64,000 nucleotides of DNA from Kingdonia uniflora (Eukaryota > Streptophyta > Magnoliopsida > Ranunculales > Circaeasteraceae). How positions within the stretch are numbered: position 1 is the stretch's first letter; each line of letters begins with the position of its first letter. The stretch lies in contig JACGCM010001101.1 in NCBI GenBank assembly GCA_014058105.1, forward strand, positions 62,001 through 126,000, read 5' to 3'. Below, piece after piece: positions 46,428 through 57,958 of the stretch. Made by a program: the position numbers and the translations under genes. Below the pieces are notes generated by a model. That model saw nothing but the letters and a program-made list of their open reading frames with translations. It did no database searches and was not told the DNA's origin.

Positions 46428-49124
46428 ATGAGCAGGGACACTCCTGGCTTTAATTTAAGACAGGTTCGGATTTCCAACCACTTTGATTTTTAGATCGCAA
46501 TTATGAGATACTTGGCTACCGGTAACATGTTCAGGAGGTTGGCTCGTGGTTAAGAGCTTCATTAGACCGACAACAAGCTAGGATAGTTAACAAATGAGTA
46601 TCAACACTCCCAACTTTACTTAAGAAACGGTAAGGATTTTTACCATTCCGATGCTTTTGATCGCAATTATGAAAACTAGGATACCGCAACTCGTTTGGGA
46701 AGTTGTATCGTGGTTAAGTGCTTCCTCTTGACCAATAAAAAGCGCTAGGATAGTTACTCAATGAGGAGATGCAATCCAGACTTTTATTTAAAACCTGTTA
46801 GGATTTCGAACCACTCCATGCTTTAGATTGCAATTTGGAGATACTTTGCTAACGGCAAATTGTTTGAGAAGTTGGATCGTAGTAAAGAGTTTGTTTAAGG
46901 CCGAAAACAAACTAAGATTGTTACAGAATGCGTAGCAACAATAGAACCTTTAAGTTAAGACCGGTTCGGATTTTACACCACTCCGGTGCTTCATATTATA
47001 ATTCCCAGAAACTTCGCTGCCGTCAACTCGTTCGGGAGGTTGGATCGTGGTTAAGTGTTTCCTCTAGTCTAGCAACATGCGCGATGATAGTTTCCAAATG
47101 AGCAGGAGCACTCTCGGCTTTTATTTAAGAATTGTTCGGATTTCGAACCATTTCGATACTTTAGATCGCAATTATGAGAAACTTGGCTACCGGTAACTTG
47201 TTCATGAGGTTGGCTCGTGGTAAGGAGCTTATTTTAGACCGACAACGACCTGGATATTTACCAAATGAGTATCAGCACTCCTGACTTTACTTAAGAATCG
47301 GTACGGATTTGTCACCACTCCGGTGCCTTTGATCGCAATTCTTAAAACTAGGATACCGCAACTCGTTTGGCAAGTTGGATCATGTTTAAGTGTTTCCTCT
47401 TGACCAACAAAATGCGCTAGGTTAGTTACTCAATGAGTAGATACAATCCAGACTTTTTTTTAAAACCTGCTCGGATTTCGAACCACTCCATGCTTTAGAT
47501 TGCATTTTGGAGATGCTTTGCTAGCGGAAAATCGTTTGAGAGGTTGGATCGTAGTAAAGAGTTTCTTTTAGACCGACAGCAAGCTAAGATTTTAAATGAA
47601 TGAGTAGTAACAATCCAACCTTTAACTTATGACCGGTGCGGATTTCACACCACCCAGGTGCATTATATTATAATTCCCAGAATTTTTGCTGCCGTAAACT
47701 CGTTTGGGAGGTTGGATCGTGGTTAAGTGTTTCCTCAAGCCCAACAACAAGCGTTAGGATAGTTACAAAATGTGCAGAAACACTATCGGCTTTTATTTAT
47801 GAAAGGTTCGGATTTCGAACCACTCCGATACTTTAGATCGCAATTCTGAGAAACTTGGCTACCGGTAACTTGTTCGAGTGGTTGGATCGTGGTTAAGAGC
47901 TTATTTTAGACAGAGAACCATCTAGGATATTTAACAAATGAGTATCAACACTCCCGACTTTACTTTAGAATCGGTACGGATTTTTCACCACTCCGATGCT
48001 TTAGATTACAATTCTTAAAACTAGGGTACCACAACTCATTTGGGAAGCTGGATCTTAGTTAAGTGTTTCCTCTAGGCCAACAAAAAGCGCTAAGGTAGTT
48101 ACTCAATGAGTAGATACAATATAAACTTTTATTTAAAACCTGCTCGAATTTCGAACCACTCCATGCTTTAGATTGCAATTTGGAGATGCATTGTTAACGG
48201 AAAATCGTTTGAGAGGTTGGATCGTAGTAAAGAGTTTCTTTTAGACCGACAACAAGCTAAGATTGTAAACGAATGAGTAGCAACAATCAAACCTTTAAGT
48301 TATGACCGATGCGGATTTCACACCAGTCCGGTGCTTTATATTATAATTCCCAGAAATTTTGCTGTCGTAAACTCATTTGGGTGGTTGGATCGTGGTTAAG
48401 TGTTTCCTCTAGCCTAACAACAAGCGCTAGGATAGTTACCAAATGAGCAGGAAAACTCTCGTCTTTTATATAAGAAAGGTTCGGATTTCGAACCACTCCG
48501 ATACTTTAGATCGCAATTCAAAGAAACTTGGCTATCGGTAATTTGTTCGAGAGGTTGGCCCGTGGTTAAGAGATTATTTTAGACCGACAACAAGTTTTGA
48601 TATTTACCAAATGAGTATCAACACTCCCGACTTTACTTTAGAATGGGTACGTATTTTTCACCATTCCGGTGCTTTAGATCGCAATTTTGAAAACTAGGCT
48701 ACCGCAACTCGTTTGGGAAGTTGGATCATGGAAAATTATTTCCTCATGACCAACAACAAGCGCTAGGATAGTTACTCAATGAGGAGCATCAATCCTGACT
48801 TTTATTTAAATTCTATTCGTATTTTGTACCACTCAATGCTTTAGATTGCAATTTGGAGAAATTGGCTAACGGAAAATCGTTGAAGAGGATGGATCGTAGT
48901 GAAAAGTTTCATTTAGACCGACAACAAGCTAAGATTGTAAACGAATGAGTAGCAACAATCCAACCTCTAAGTTATAACCGTTGCGGATTTCACACCACTC
49001 CGTTGCTTTATATTATAATTCCCAGAAATTTTGTTGCCGTAAACTCGTTTGGGAGGTTGAATCGTGGTTAAGTGTTTCCTCTAGCCTAACAACAAGCGTT
49101 AGGATAGTTACCAAATGAGCAGGA

Positions 49125-49312
49125 TAACACTCGGCTTTTATTTAGACCGACAACAATCCAACCTTCAAGTTATGACCGGCGCGGATTTCCCACCACTCCG
49201 GTGCTTTATATTATAATTCCCTGAAACTTCACTGCCGTCAACTCGTTTGGGAGGTTGGATCATGGATAAGTGTTTCCTCTAGTCTAACAAAAAGCGCTTG
49301 GATAGTTACCAA
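49125..49312 (+). repeat. A-C-D composite monomer (188 bp)
   Basis: About 30 bases of A (to CGGCTTTTATTTA) are followed by GACCGACAACA, a C tail fragment, and then by ATCCAACCTTCAAG of a D. Two joins are therefore packed into about 45 bp, each with short shared sequence (TTTA and CAACA). The following A starts at 49313. Confidence 0.78.
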
Positions 49313-51485
49313 ATGAGCAGGAACACTCTCGGCTTTAATTTAAGAACGGTTCGGATTTCGAACCACTCCGATACTTTAGATCGCAATTATAAGAAACTGT
49401 GCTACCGGTTACTTGTTCGAGTGGTTGGCTCGTGGTTAAGAGCTTATTTTAGACCGATAACAACTTAAGATATTTAAAAATGAGTATCAACACTCCCGAC
49501 TTTACTTTAGAATCGGTACGGATTTTTCACCACTCCGGTGCTTTAGATCGCAATTCTAAAAACTAGGCTACCGTAACTCGTTTGGGAAGTTGGATCGTGG
49601 TTAAGTGTTTCCACTTGACCAACAAAAGGCGCTAGAATAGTTACTCAATGAGTAGATACAATTCAGACTTTTATTAAAAACCTGTTCAGATTTCGAACCA
49701 CACCATGCCTTAGATTGCAATTTGGAGATACTTTGCTAACGACAAATTGTTTGAGAGGTTTGATCGCTGTAAAGAGTTTTTTTTAGACCGACAACATGCC
49801 AAGATTGTAATCGAATGAGTAGCAACAATCCAACCTTTAAGTTTTGACCGGTGCGGATTTCCCACCACTTCGGTGCTTTATATTATAATTCCCAGAAACT
49901 TCGCTGCCGCAACTCGTTTGGGAGGTTGGACCGTTGTTAAGTGTTTCCTCTAGTCTAACAACAAGCACTTGGATAGTTACCAAATGAGCAGGAACACTCC
50001 CGGCTTTTATTTCAGAAAGATTCGGATTTCGAACCACTCCGAAACTTTAGATCGCAATTATGAGAATCTTGGCTATCGGAAACTTGTTCGAGAGGTTGGC
50101 TCGTGCTTAAGAGATTATTTTATACCGACAAAAAGCTAGGATATTTACCAAATAAGTATCAACACTCCAGACTTTACAGTAGAATTGGTACGGATTTTTC
50201 ACCATTCCGGTGCTTTAGATCACAATTCTGAAAACTAGGCTACCGCAACTCGTTTTGGAAGTTGGATCGTGGTAAATTATTTCCTCATGACCAACATCAA
50301 GCGCTAGGATAGTTACTCAATGAGTAGCTTCAATCCTGACTTTTATTTAAAACCTGCTCGTATTTTCGACCACTCAATGCTTTAGATTACAATTTGGAGA
50401 AACTTGGCTAACGGAAAATCGTTTGAGATGTTGGATCGTAGTGAAAAGTTTCTTTTAGACCGACAACAAGCTAAGATTGTAAACGAATGAGTTGCAACAA
50501 TCCACCTTTAAATAAAGACCGGTTCGGATTCCCACCACTCGGTGCATTATATTATAATTCCCAGAAATTTCATTGGCGTCAACTCGTTTGGGAGGTTGGA
50601 TCGTGGTTAAGTGCTTCCTCTAGTCTTACAACATGCGTTAGGATAGTTACCAAATGAGCAGGAACACTCCCGGCTATAATTTAAGGCGGTTCGGATTTCG
50701 TAGCACTCTGATTCTTTATATCGCATTTCTGAGAAACTTGGCTACCGGAATCATGTTCGAGAGGTTGGCTCGTGGTTAAGAGCTACATTAGACCAACAAC
50801 AATTTATGATAGTTACCAAATGAGTATCAACACTCCCGACTTTACTCTAGAATCGGTACGGATTTTTACCATTCCGATGCTTTAGATCGCAATTCTGAAA
50901 ACTATGCTACCGCAACTCGTTTGGGAAGTTGGATCGTGGCTAAGTGTTTCCTCTTGACCAACAACAAGTGCTAGGATAGTTACTCAATGAGTTTCAATCT
51001 TGAATTTTATTTAAAACCTGTACGGATTTCGAACCACTCCATCTTTTAGATTGCAATTATGCTAAACTGGGATAACGGCAAATTTTTTGAGAGGTTGGCT
51101 CGTGTATAAGAGATAATTTTTGACCGACAACAAGCTAGGATATTTACCAAATGAGTTTCAACACTCCTGACTTTTCTTTAGAATCGGTACGGATTTTTTA
51201 CCACTCCAATGCTTTAGATCGCAATTCCGAAAACTGGGCTACCGCAACTTGTTTGGGAAATTGGATCGTGGTTAAGTATTTCCTCTTGATCAATATAAAG
51301 CGCTAGGATAGTTACTCAATGAGTAGATACAATCCAGACTTTTATTTAAAACCTGTTCGGATTTCGAACCACTCCATGCTTTAGATTGCAATTTGGAGAT
51401 ACTTTGCTAACGGCTAATCGTTTGAGTGGTTTGATCGTAGTAAATAGTTTCTTTTTGACCGGCAACAAGCTAAGATTGTAAACGA

Positions 51486-51605
51486 ATGAGTAGCAACAAT
51501 CCAACCTTTAAGTTAAGACCGGTTCGGATTTCCCACCACTCCGGTCCTATATATTATAATTCCCAGAAACTTCACTGCCGTCAAGTCATTTGGGATCGTT
51601 ACCAC
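51486..51605 (+). repeat. 120-bp short D monomer (51.5 kb)
   Basis: Same 50-bp deletion (AAGTCATTTGGGATCGTTACC). It is preceded by a normal C and followed by an A starting GCAGGGACACTACTGGC. With the copy at 52777 it lies 1,291 bp apart, and the C' markers at about 51942 and 53225 are 1,283 bp apart, indicating a local tandem unit of roughly that size. Confidence 0.86.
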
Positions 51606-52776
51606 ATGAGCAGGGACACTACTGGCTTTAATTAAAGACTGATTCAAATTTCAAACCACTCCAATTCTTTATATCGCAATTCTGATAAACTTGGCTACCG
51701 GTAACATGTTCGAGAGGTTGGCTCGAGGTTATGAGCTTCATTAGACCGACAACAATTTAGGATAGTTACCAAATGAGTATCAGCCCTCCCGACTTTACTT
51801 TAGAATCGGTACTGATTTTTACCATTCCGATGCATTAGATCGCAATTCTGAAAACTATGCTACCGCAACTCGTTTGGAAAGTTGGATCCTGGTTAAGTGT
51901 TTCCTCTTGACCAACAACAAGTGCTAGGATAGTTACTCAATGAGCTACAATCTTGAATTTTATTTAAAACCTGTACGGATTTCGAACCACTCCATCCTTT
52001 AGATTGCAATTATGTGAAACTGGGATAACGACAAATTTTTTGAGAGGTTGGATCGTAGTAAAGAGCTTGTTTTTGACCGACAACATGCTAAGATCGTTAC
52101 CGAATGAGTAGCAACAATCCAACCTTTAAATTAAGACGGGTTCGGATTTCCCACCACTCCGGTGCTTTATATTATAATTCCCAGAATCTTCACTGCCGTC
52201 AACTCGCTTGTGAGGTTGGATCGTGGTTAAATATTTCCTCTAGTCTTAAAACAAGCGCTAGGATAGTTACCAAATGAGCAAAAACACTCTTGACTTTTAT
52301 TTAAGAAAGATTCAAATTTGGAACCACTCCGATACTTTAGGTCGCAATTCCGTGAAACTTGGCTACCGGTAACTTGTTTGAGAGGCTGTCTCGTGGTTAA
52401 GGGCTAATTTTAGACCGACAACAAGCTAGGATATTTACCAAATGAGTATCAACACTCCCGATATTACATTAGAATAGGTTCAAACTTTTCACCACTCTGA
52501 TTATTTAGATCGCAAATCAAAAAACTAGGCTACCGCAACTCGTTTGGGAAGTTGGAACCTGGATAAGTGTTTCCTCTTAACCAACAAAAAGCGCTAGGAT
52601 AGTTACTCAATGAGTACATACAATCCAGACTTTTATTTAAAACCTGTTCGGATTTCGAACCACTCCATGCTTTAGATTGCAAGTTGGAGATACTTCGCAA
52701 ATGGCAAATCGTTTGATATTTTGGATCGTAGTGAAGGGTTTCTTTTAGACCGACAACAAGCTAAGATTGTAAAGGA

Positions 52777-52896
52777 ATGAGTAGCAACAATCCAACCTTT
52801 AAGTTAAGGCCGGTTCAGATTTCCCAGCACTCCGTTGCTATATATTATAATTCCCAGAAACTTCACAGCCGTCAAGTCGTTTGGGATCGTTACCAA
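52777..52896 (+). repeat. 120-bp short D monomer (52.8 kb)
   Basis: Same deletion endpoints (GTCGTTTGGGATCGTTACC) with an A beginning GCAAGGACAATCCTGGC after it. It is followed by the CATTAGACCGACAACAATT A subtype and a C' monomer, as in the neighbouring copy. Confidence 0.86.
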
Positions 52897-53649
52897 ATGA
52901 GCAAGGACAATCCTGGCTTTAATTTAAGACTGGTTCGGATTTCAAACCACTCTGATTCTTTATATCGCATTTCTGTGAAACTTCACTACATGTTCGAGAG
53001 GTTGACTCGTGGTTAAGAGCTTCATTAGACCGACAACAATTTATGATAGTTACCAAATGAGAATCAACACTCCCGACTTTACTTTAGAATCGGTACGGAT
53101 TTTTACCATTCCGATGCTTTAGATCGCAATTCTGAAAACTATGCTACCGCAACTCGTTTGGGAAGTTGGATCATGGTTTAGTGTTTCCTCTTGACCAACA
53201 ACAAGTACTAGGATAGGTACTCAATGAGCTACAATCTTCAATTTTATTTAAAACCTGTACGGATTTCGAACCAATCCATCCTTTAGATTGCAATTATGTG
53301 AAACTTGGATAACGGCAAATTTTTTGAGAGGTTTGACCGTAGAAAAGAGCTTGTTTTGGACTGACAACAAGCTAAGATCGTTACCGAATGCGTAGCAACA
53401 ATGCAACCTTTAAATTAAGACCGGTTCGGATTTCCCAACACTCTGGTGCTTTATATTATAATTTCCAGAATATTCACTGCCGTCAACTCGTTTGGGAGGT
53501 TGGATTCTGGTTAAGTGCTTTCTTTAGTCTAACAACAAGCGCTTGGATAGTTACCAAATGAGCAGAAACAATCTCGGCCTTTATTTAAGAAAGATTTGGG
53601 TTTCGAACCACTCCGATACTTTAGGTCGCAATTCTGAGAAACTTGGCTA

Positions 53650-56130
53650 CCGGTAACTGTTCGAGAGGTTGGCTCTGGTTAAAAGCTAATTTTAAACTGG
53701 CAAACAGCTAGCATATTTTCCAAATGAGTATCAACACTCCCGACATTACTTTAGAATCGGTTCGGACTTTTCACCACTCCGATGCTTTAGATCAAAATTC
53801 TGAAAACTGGGCTACCGCAACTCGCTTGGGAATTGGATCGTGGCTAAGTGTTTCCGCTTGATCAATAAAAAGCGCCAAGGAAGTTACTCAAGGAGTAGAT
53901 ACAATCCAGACTTTATTAAAACCTGTTCGGATTTCGAACCACTCCATGCTTTAAATTGCAATTTGGAGATACTTGCTAACGGCAAACGTGTGAGAGGTGG
54001 ATCGTAGTAAAAAGTTTTTTTATACTAACAACAAGCTAAGATGTAAAACGATGATGAGTAGCCAACAATCCAACCTTTAAGTTATGACCGGGGCGGATTT
54101 CCACCACTCCGGTTCTTTATATTATAATTCCAAGAAACTCACTGCCGTCAACTCGTTTGGGAGGTGGATCATGGATAAGTGTTTTCTCTAGTCTAACAAA
54201 AGGCGCTAGGATAGTTACCAAATGCAGGAACACTCCCGGCTTTTATTTAAGAACGGTTCGGATTTCAAACCACTTCGATACTTTAGATCGCAATTATAAG
54301 AAACTTGGCTACGGTTACTTGTTCGAGTGGTTGGCTCGTGGTTAAGAGCTTATTTTAGACCGACAACAGGGTAGGATATTTAAAAATGAGTATCAACACT
54401 CCCGACTTTACTTTAGAATCGGTACGGATTTTTCACCACTCCGGTGCTTTAGACCGCAATTCTAAAAACTAGGCTACCGCAACTCGTTGGGGATTGGATC
54501 GTGGTTAAGTAATTCCTCTCTTGACCAATAAAAGCGCTAGGATAGTTACTCAATGATTAGATGCAATCCAGACTTTTATTTAAAACCTGTTCGGATTCGA
54601 ACCACTCGATGCTTAGATTGCAATTTGGAGATACTTTGCTAATGGCAAATCGCTTGAGAGGTTGGATCGTAGTAAAAAATTTCTTTAGACCGACAACAAG
54701 CTATGATTGTAAACGCTGGAGTAGCAATCCAACCTTTAAGTTTTGACCGGTACGGATTGCACACCACTCCGGTGCATTATAATATAATTCCTTAATTTGC
54801 TGCCGTAACTCGTTTGGGAGTTTGGATCGTGGAAAGTGTTTCCTCGAGCCTAACAGCAAGCGTTGGATAGTTATCAATGAGCAAGAAAACTCATGGCTTT
54901 TATTTAAGAAAGGTTCGGATTTCGACCACTCCGATATTTTAGATCGCAATTCTGAGAAACTTGGCTACCAGTAACTTGTTCGAGTGGTTGGATCGTGGTT
55001 AAGAGCATATTTTAGACAGACAACCGCTAGATCGCAATTCTGAAAACTAGGCTACCGCAACTCGTTGAGAAGTTGGATCCTGTTAAGTGTTTCCTCTGAG
55101 CCAAAACAGCGCTAGGATAGTTTACTCAATGAGTAGATACAATCCAGACTTTTATTTAAAACTGGTCGGATTTCGAACCACTACATGCTTTAGATTGTAA
55201 TTTCCAGATACTTTGCTAACGTCAAATCGTTTGAGAGGTTGAATCGTAGTGAAGATTTTCTTTAAGACCGACAACAAGCTATGATTGAAAACGAATGAGT
55301 AGCAACAATCCAACCTTTAAGTTAAGACCGGTTCGGATTTCCCACCACTCCGGTGCTTTATATTATAATTCCCAGAAACTAACTACTGCTGTCAACTCGT
55401 TTGGGAGGTTGGATCGTGGTTAAATGTTTCATCTAGTCTAACAACAAGCGCTAGGATAGTTACCAAATGAGCAGGAACACTGCCGGCTATAATTTAAGAC
55501 AGATTCCGATTTCGAAGCACTCCGACACTTTAGATTGCAATTCTGTGAAATTTGGCTTTCGGTAACTTGTTCTCGAGGTTGGCTCGAGCTTAAGAGCTCT
55601 ATTAGACCGACAACAATTTAGGATACTTACCAATTGAGTATCAACATCCTCGACATTACTTTAGAATCGGTACGGATTTTTACCATTCCGATGATTTAGA
55701 TCGCAATCCTGAAAACTATGCTACCACAACTCGTTTGGAAGTTGGATCGTGTTTAATGTTTCCTCTTGACCAACAATAAGTGCTAGGATAGTTACTCAAT
55801 GAGTTGATACAATCCAGACATTTATATAAACCTGGTCGGATTTCGAACCACTCCATGCTTTAGATTGTAATTTGGAGATACTTTGCTAACGCAAATCGTT
55901 TGAGAGATTGGATCATAGTGAGGAGTTTCTTTAGGCCGACAACAAGTAAGATTGTAACGAATAATTAGCATCAATCCAACGTTAAAGTTAAGAACTGTTC
56001 GGATTTCCCACCACTCCGGTGCTTATATTATAATTCTCCGAACTTCAATGCCGTCACATCATTTTGGGAGGTTGGACCGTGGTTAAGTGTTTCCCCTAGC
56101 CCGACAAACAGCTTAGGATAGTTACCAAAT
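53650..56130 (+). repeat. Zone 12: indel-rich satellite patch
   Basis: The satellite order is still readable, but single-base losses and gains suddenly become common: GGTAACTGTTCG for GGTAACTTGTTCG, AGAGGTGGATCG for AGAGGTTGGATCG, CTCTCTTGACC for CTCTTGACC, and a duplicated GATGATGAGTAG. An A-B fusion lies near 55030 (ACAACCGCTAGATCGC). Substitutions do not rise in proportion. Clean satellite returns from about 56.1 kb. I read this as probable sequencing or consensus error rather than biological decay. Confidence 0.75.
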
Positions 56131-56249
56131 GTGCTGGAACACTCTCGGCTTTTATTTAAGAAAGGTTCGGATTTCAAACCACTCCGATAATTTAGATCAC
56201 AATTCTGAGAAACTTGGCTACCGGTAACTTGTTCAAGTGGTTGGAAAGC

Positions 56250-56369
56250 ATGAGTAGCAACAATCAAACCTTCAAGTTAAAACCGGTTCTGATTTCTCAC
56301 CACTCTGGTGCCATATATTATAATTCCCAGAAACTTCACAGCCGTAAAGTCGTTTGTGATAGTTACCAA
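56250..56369 (+). repeat. 120-bp short D monomer (56.3 kb)
   Basis: Same deletion class, here GTCGTTTGTGATAGTTACC. It is entered from a truncated A (CAAGTGGTTGGAAAGC) and followed by an A starting GCAGGGACACTTCAGGC. Exact length is kept although both neighbours are irregular. Confidence 0.86.
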
Positions 56370-57827
56370 ATGAGCAGGGACACTTCAGGCTTTAATTTTA
56401 GACTGGTTCGCATTTCAAACCACTCCGATTCTTTAGATCGCAATTCTGAGAAACTTGGCTACCGGTAACATGTTCGAGAGGTTGGCTCGTGCTTAAGTGC
56501 TTCATTAGACCGACAACAATTAAGGATAGTTACCAAATGAGTATCAACACTCTCGACTTTACTTTAGAATCGGTACTGATTTTTACCATTCCGATGCATT
56601 AGATCGCAATTCTGAAAACTATGCTACCGCAACTCGTTTGGGAAGTTGGATCGTGGTTAAGTGTTTCCTCTTGACCAACAACAAGAGCAAGGATAGTTAC
56701 TCAATGAGCTACAATCTTGAATTTTATTTAAAACCTGCACGGATTTCGAACCACTCCATCCTTTAGATTGCAATTCTGAGAAACTTGGATAACGGAAAAT
56801 TGCTTGAGAGGTTGGATCGTAGTAAACAGTTTGTTTTAGACCGACAACACGCTAAGATCGTTACCGAATGAGTAACAACAATCCAACCTTTTAATTTAGA
56901 CCGGTTCAGATTTCCCACCACTCCAGTGCTTATATTATAATCTCAAAACTTCATTGCCGTCAACCTCGTTTGGGAGGTTGGATTGTGTTTAAGCGTTTCC
57001 TCTAGTCTAACAACAAGCGTTAGGATAGTTACCAAATGAGCAGGAACACTCCCGGCTATAATTTAAGGCAGGTTCAAATTTCAAAGCACTCCGATACTTT
57101 AGATTGCAATTCTGCGTAATTTGGCTTTCGGTAATTTTTTCGACAGGTTGGCTCGTGGTGAAGAGCTTCTTTATACCGCTAACAAGCTAGGATAGTTTCC
57201 AAATGAGTATCAATACTCCCGACTTTACTTTAGAATCGGTACGGATTTTTACCATTCCGATGCTTTAGATCGCAATTCTGAAAACTATGCTATCGCAACT
57301 CGTTTTGGAAGTTGGATCGTGGTTAAATATTTCCTCTTGACCAACCAAAAGCGCTAGGATAGTTACTCAATAAGTAGATACAATCCATACTTTTATTTAA
57401 AACCTGGTTGGATTTCGCACCACTCGATGCTTTAGATTGCAATTTGGAGATACTTTGCTAACGGCAAATCGTTTGTGAGGTTGGATCGTAGTGAAGAGTT
57501 TCTTTTAGACCGACAAAGAGCTAAGATTTTAAGCGAATGAGTGGCATCAAACCAACCTTCAAGGTAAGACCGGTTCGGATTTCCCACCACTCCGGTGCTT
57601 TATATTATAATTGCCAGAATCTTCACTGCCGTCAACTCGTATGGGAGGTCGGACCGTGGTTAAGTTTTTCCCCTAACCCAACATCAAGCGTTAGGATAGT
57701 TACCAAATGAGCAGGAACACTCTCGGCTTTTATTTAAGAAAGGTTCGGATTTCGAAACACTCCGATAATTTAGATCGCAATTCTGAGAAACTTGGCTACC
57801 TGTAACTTGTTGAAGTGGTTGGATCGC

Positions 57828-57947
57828 ATGATTACCAATAATCCGACCTTTAAGTTAAAGCCGATTCGGATTTCCCACCACTCCGGTGCTATATATTATA
57901 ATTCCCACAAACATCACAACCGTAAAGTTGTTTGTGATAGTTACCAA
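57828..57947 (+). repeat. 120-bp short D monomer (57.8 kb)
   Basis: Same deletion class (GTTGTTTGTGATAGTTACC), sharing the G-to-T change in TTTGTGA with the copy at 56250. It is also entered from an A cut after GTGGTTGGATCGC. The pair is 1,578 bp apart and clearly closest relatives of each other. Confidence 0.86.
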
Positions 57948-57958
57948 ATGAGCAGGGA

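Larger units (their letters stand above)
43220..53649 (+). repeat. Zone 11: irregular units with the short-D lineage
   Basis: It begins with a 13-base B stub fused to an A with CTATAATTTAAGACAGG. A-B-C-D order is often broken, but sequence quality is good and single-base indels are rare. Markers are the 120-bp D (43714, 44908, 46308, 51486, 52777), a C beginning GCTTCAATCCTGAC with CCACTCAATGC (about 46022, 48786, 50328), a CATTAGACCGACAACAATT A tail, and C' at about 51942 and 53225. Spacing between short D monomers is uneven, so I could not define one HOR period. A 17-bp deletion occurs near 45213 in a B. Confidence 0.82.
56131..57958 (+). repeat. Zone 13: clean satellite between two indel-rich patches
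   Basis: Near-normal monomer lengths return here. Short D monomers of exactly 120 bp lie at 56250-56369 and 57828-57947, C' is at about 56703, and an A with CTATAATTTAAGGCAGG is near 57055. Both short D monomers are preceded by an A cut after GTGGTTGGA. Only a few one-base losses are visible, for example near 56930. The zone stops at GGGACACT, where an approximately 64-bp gap in the monomer coincides with the start of the noisy stretch. Confidence 0.8.
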
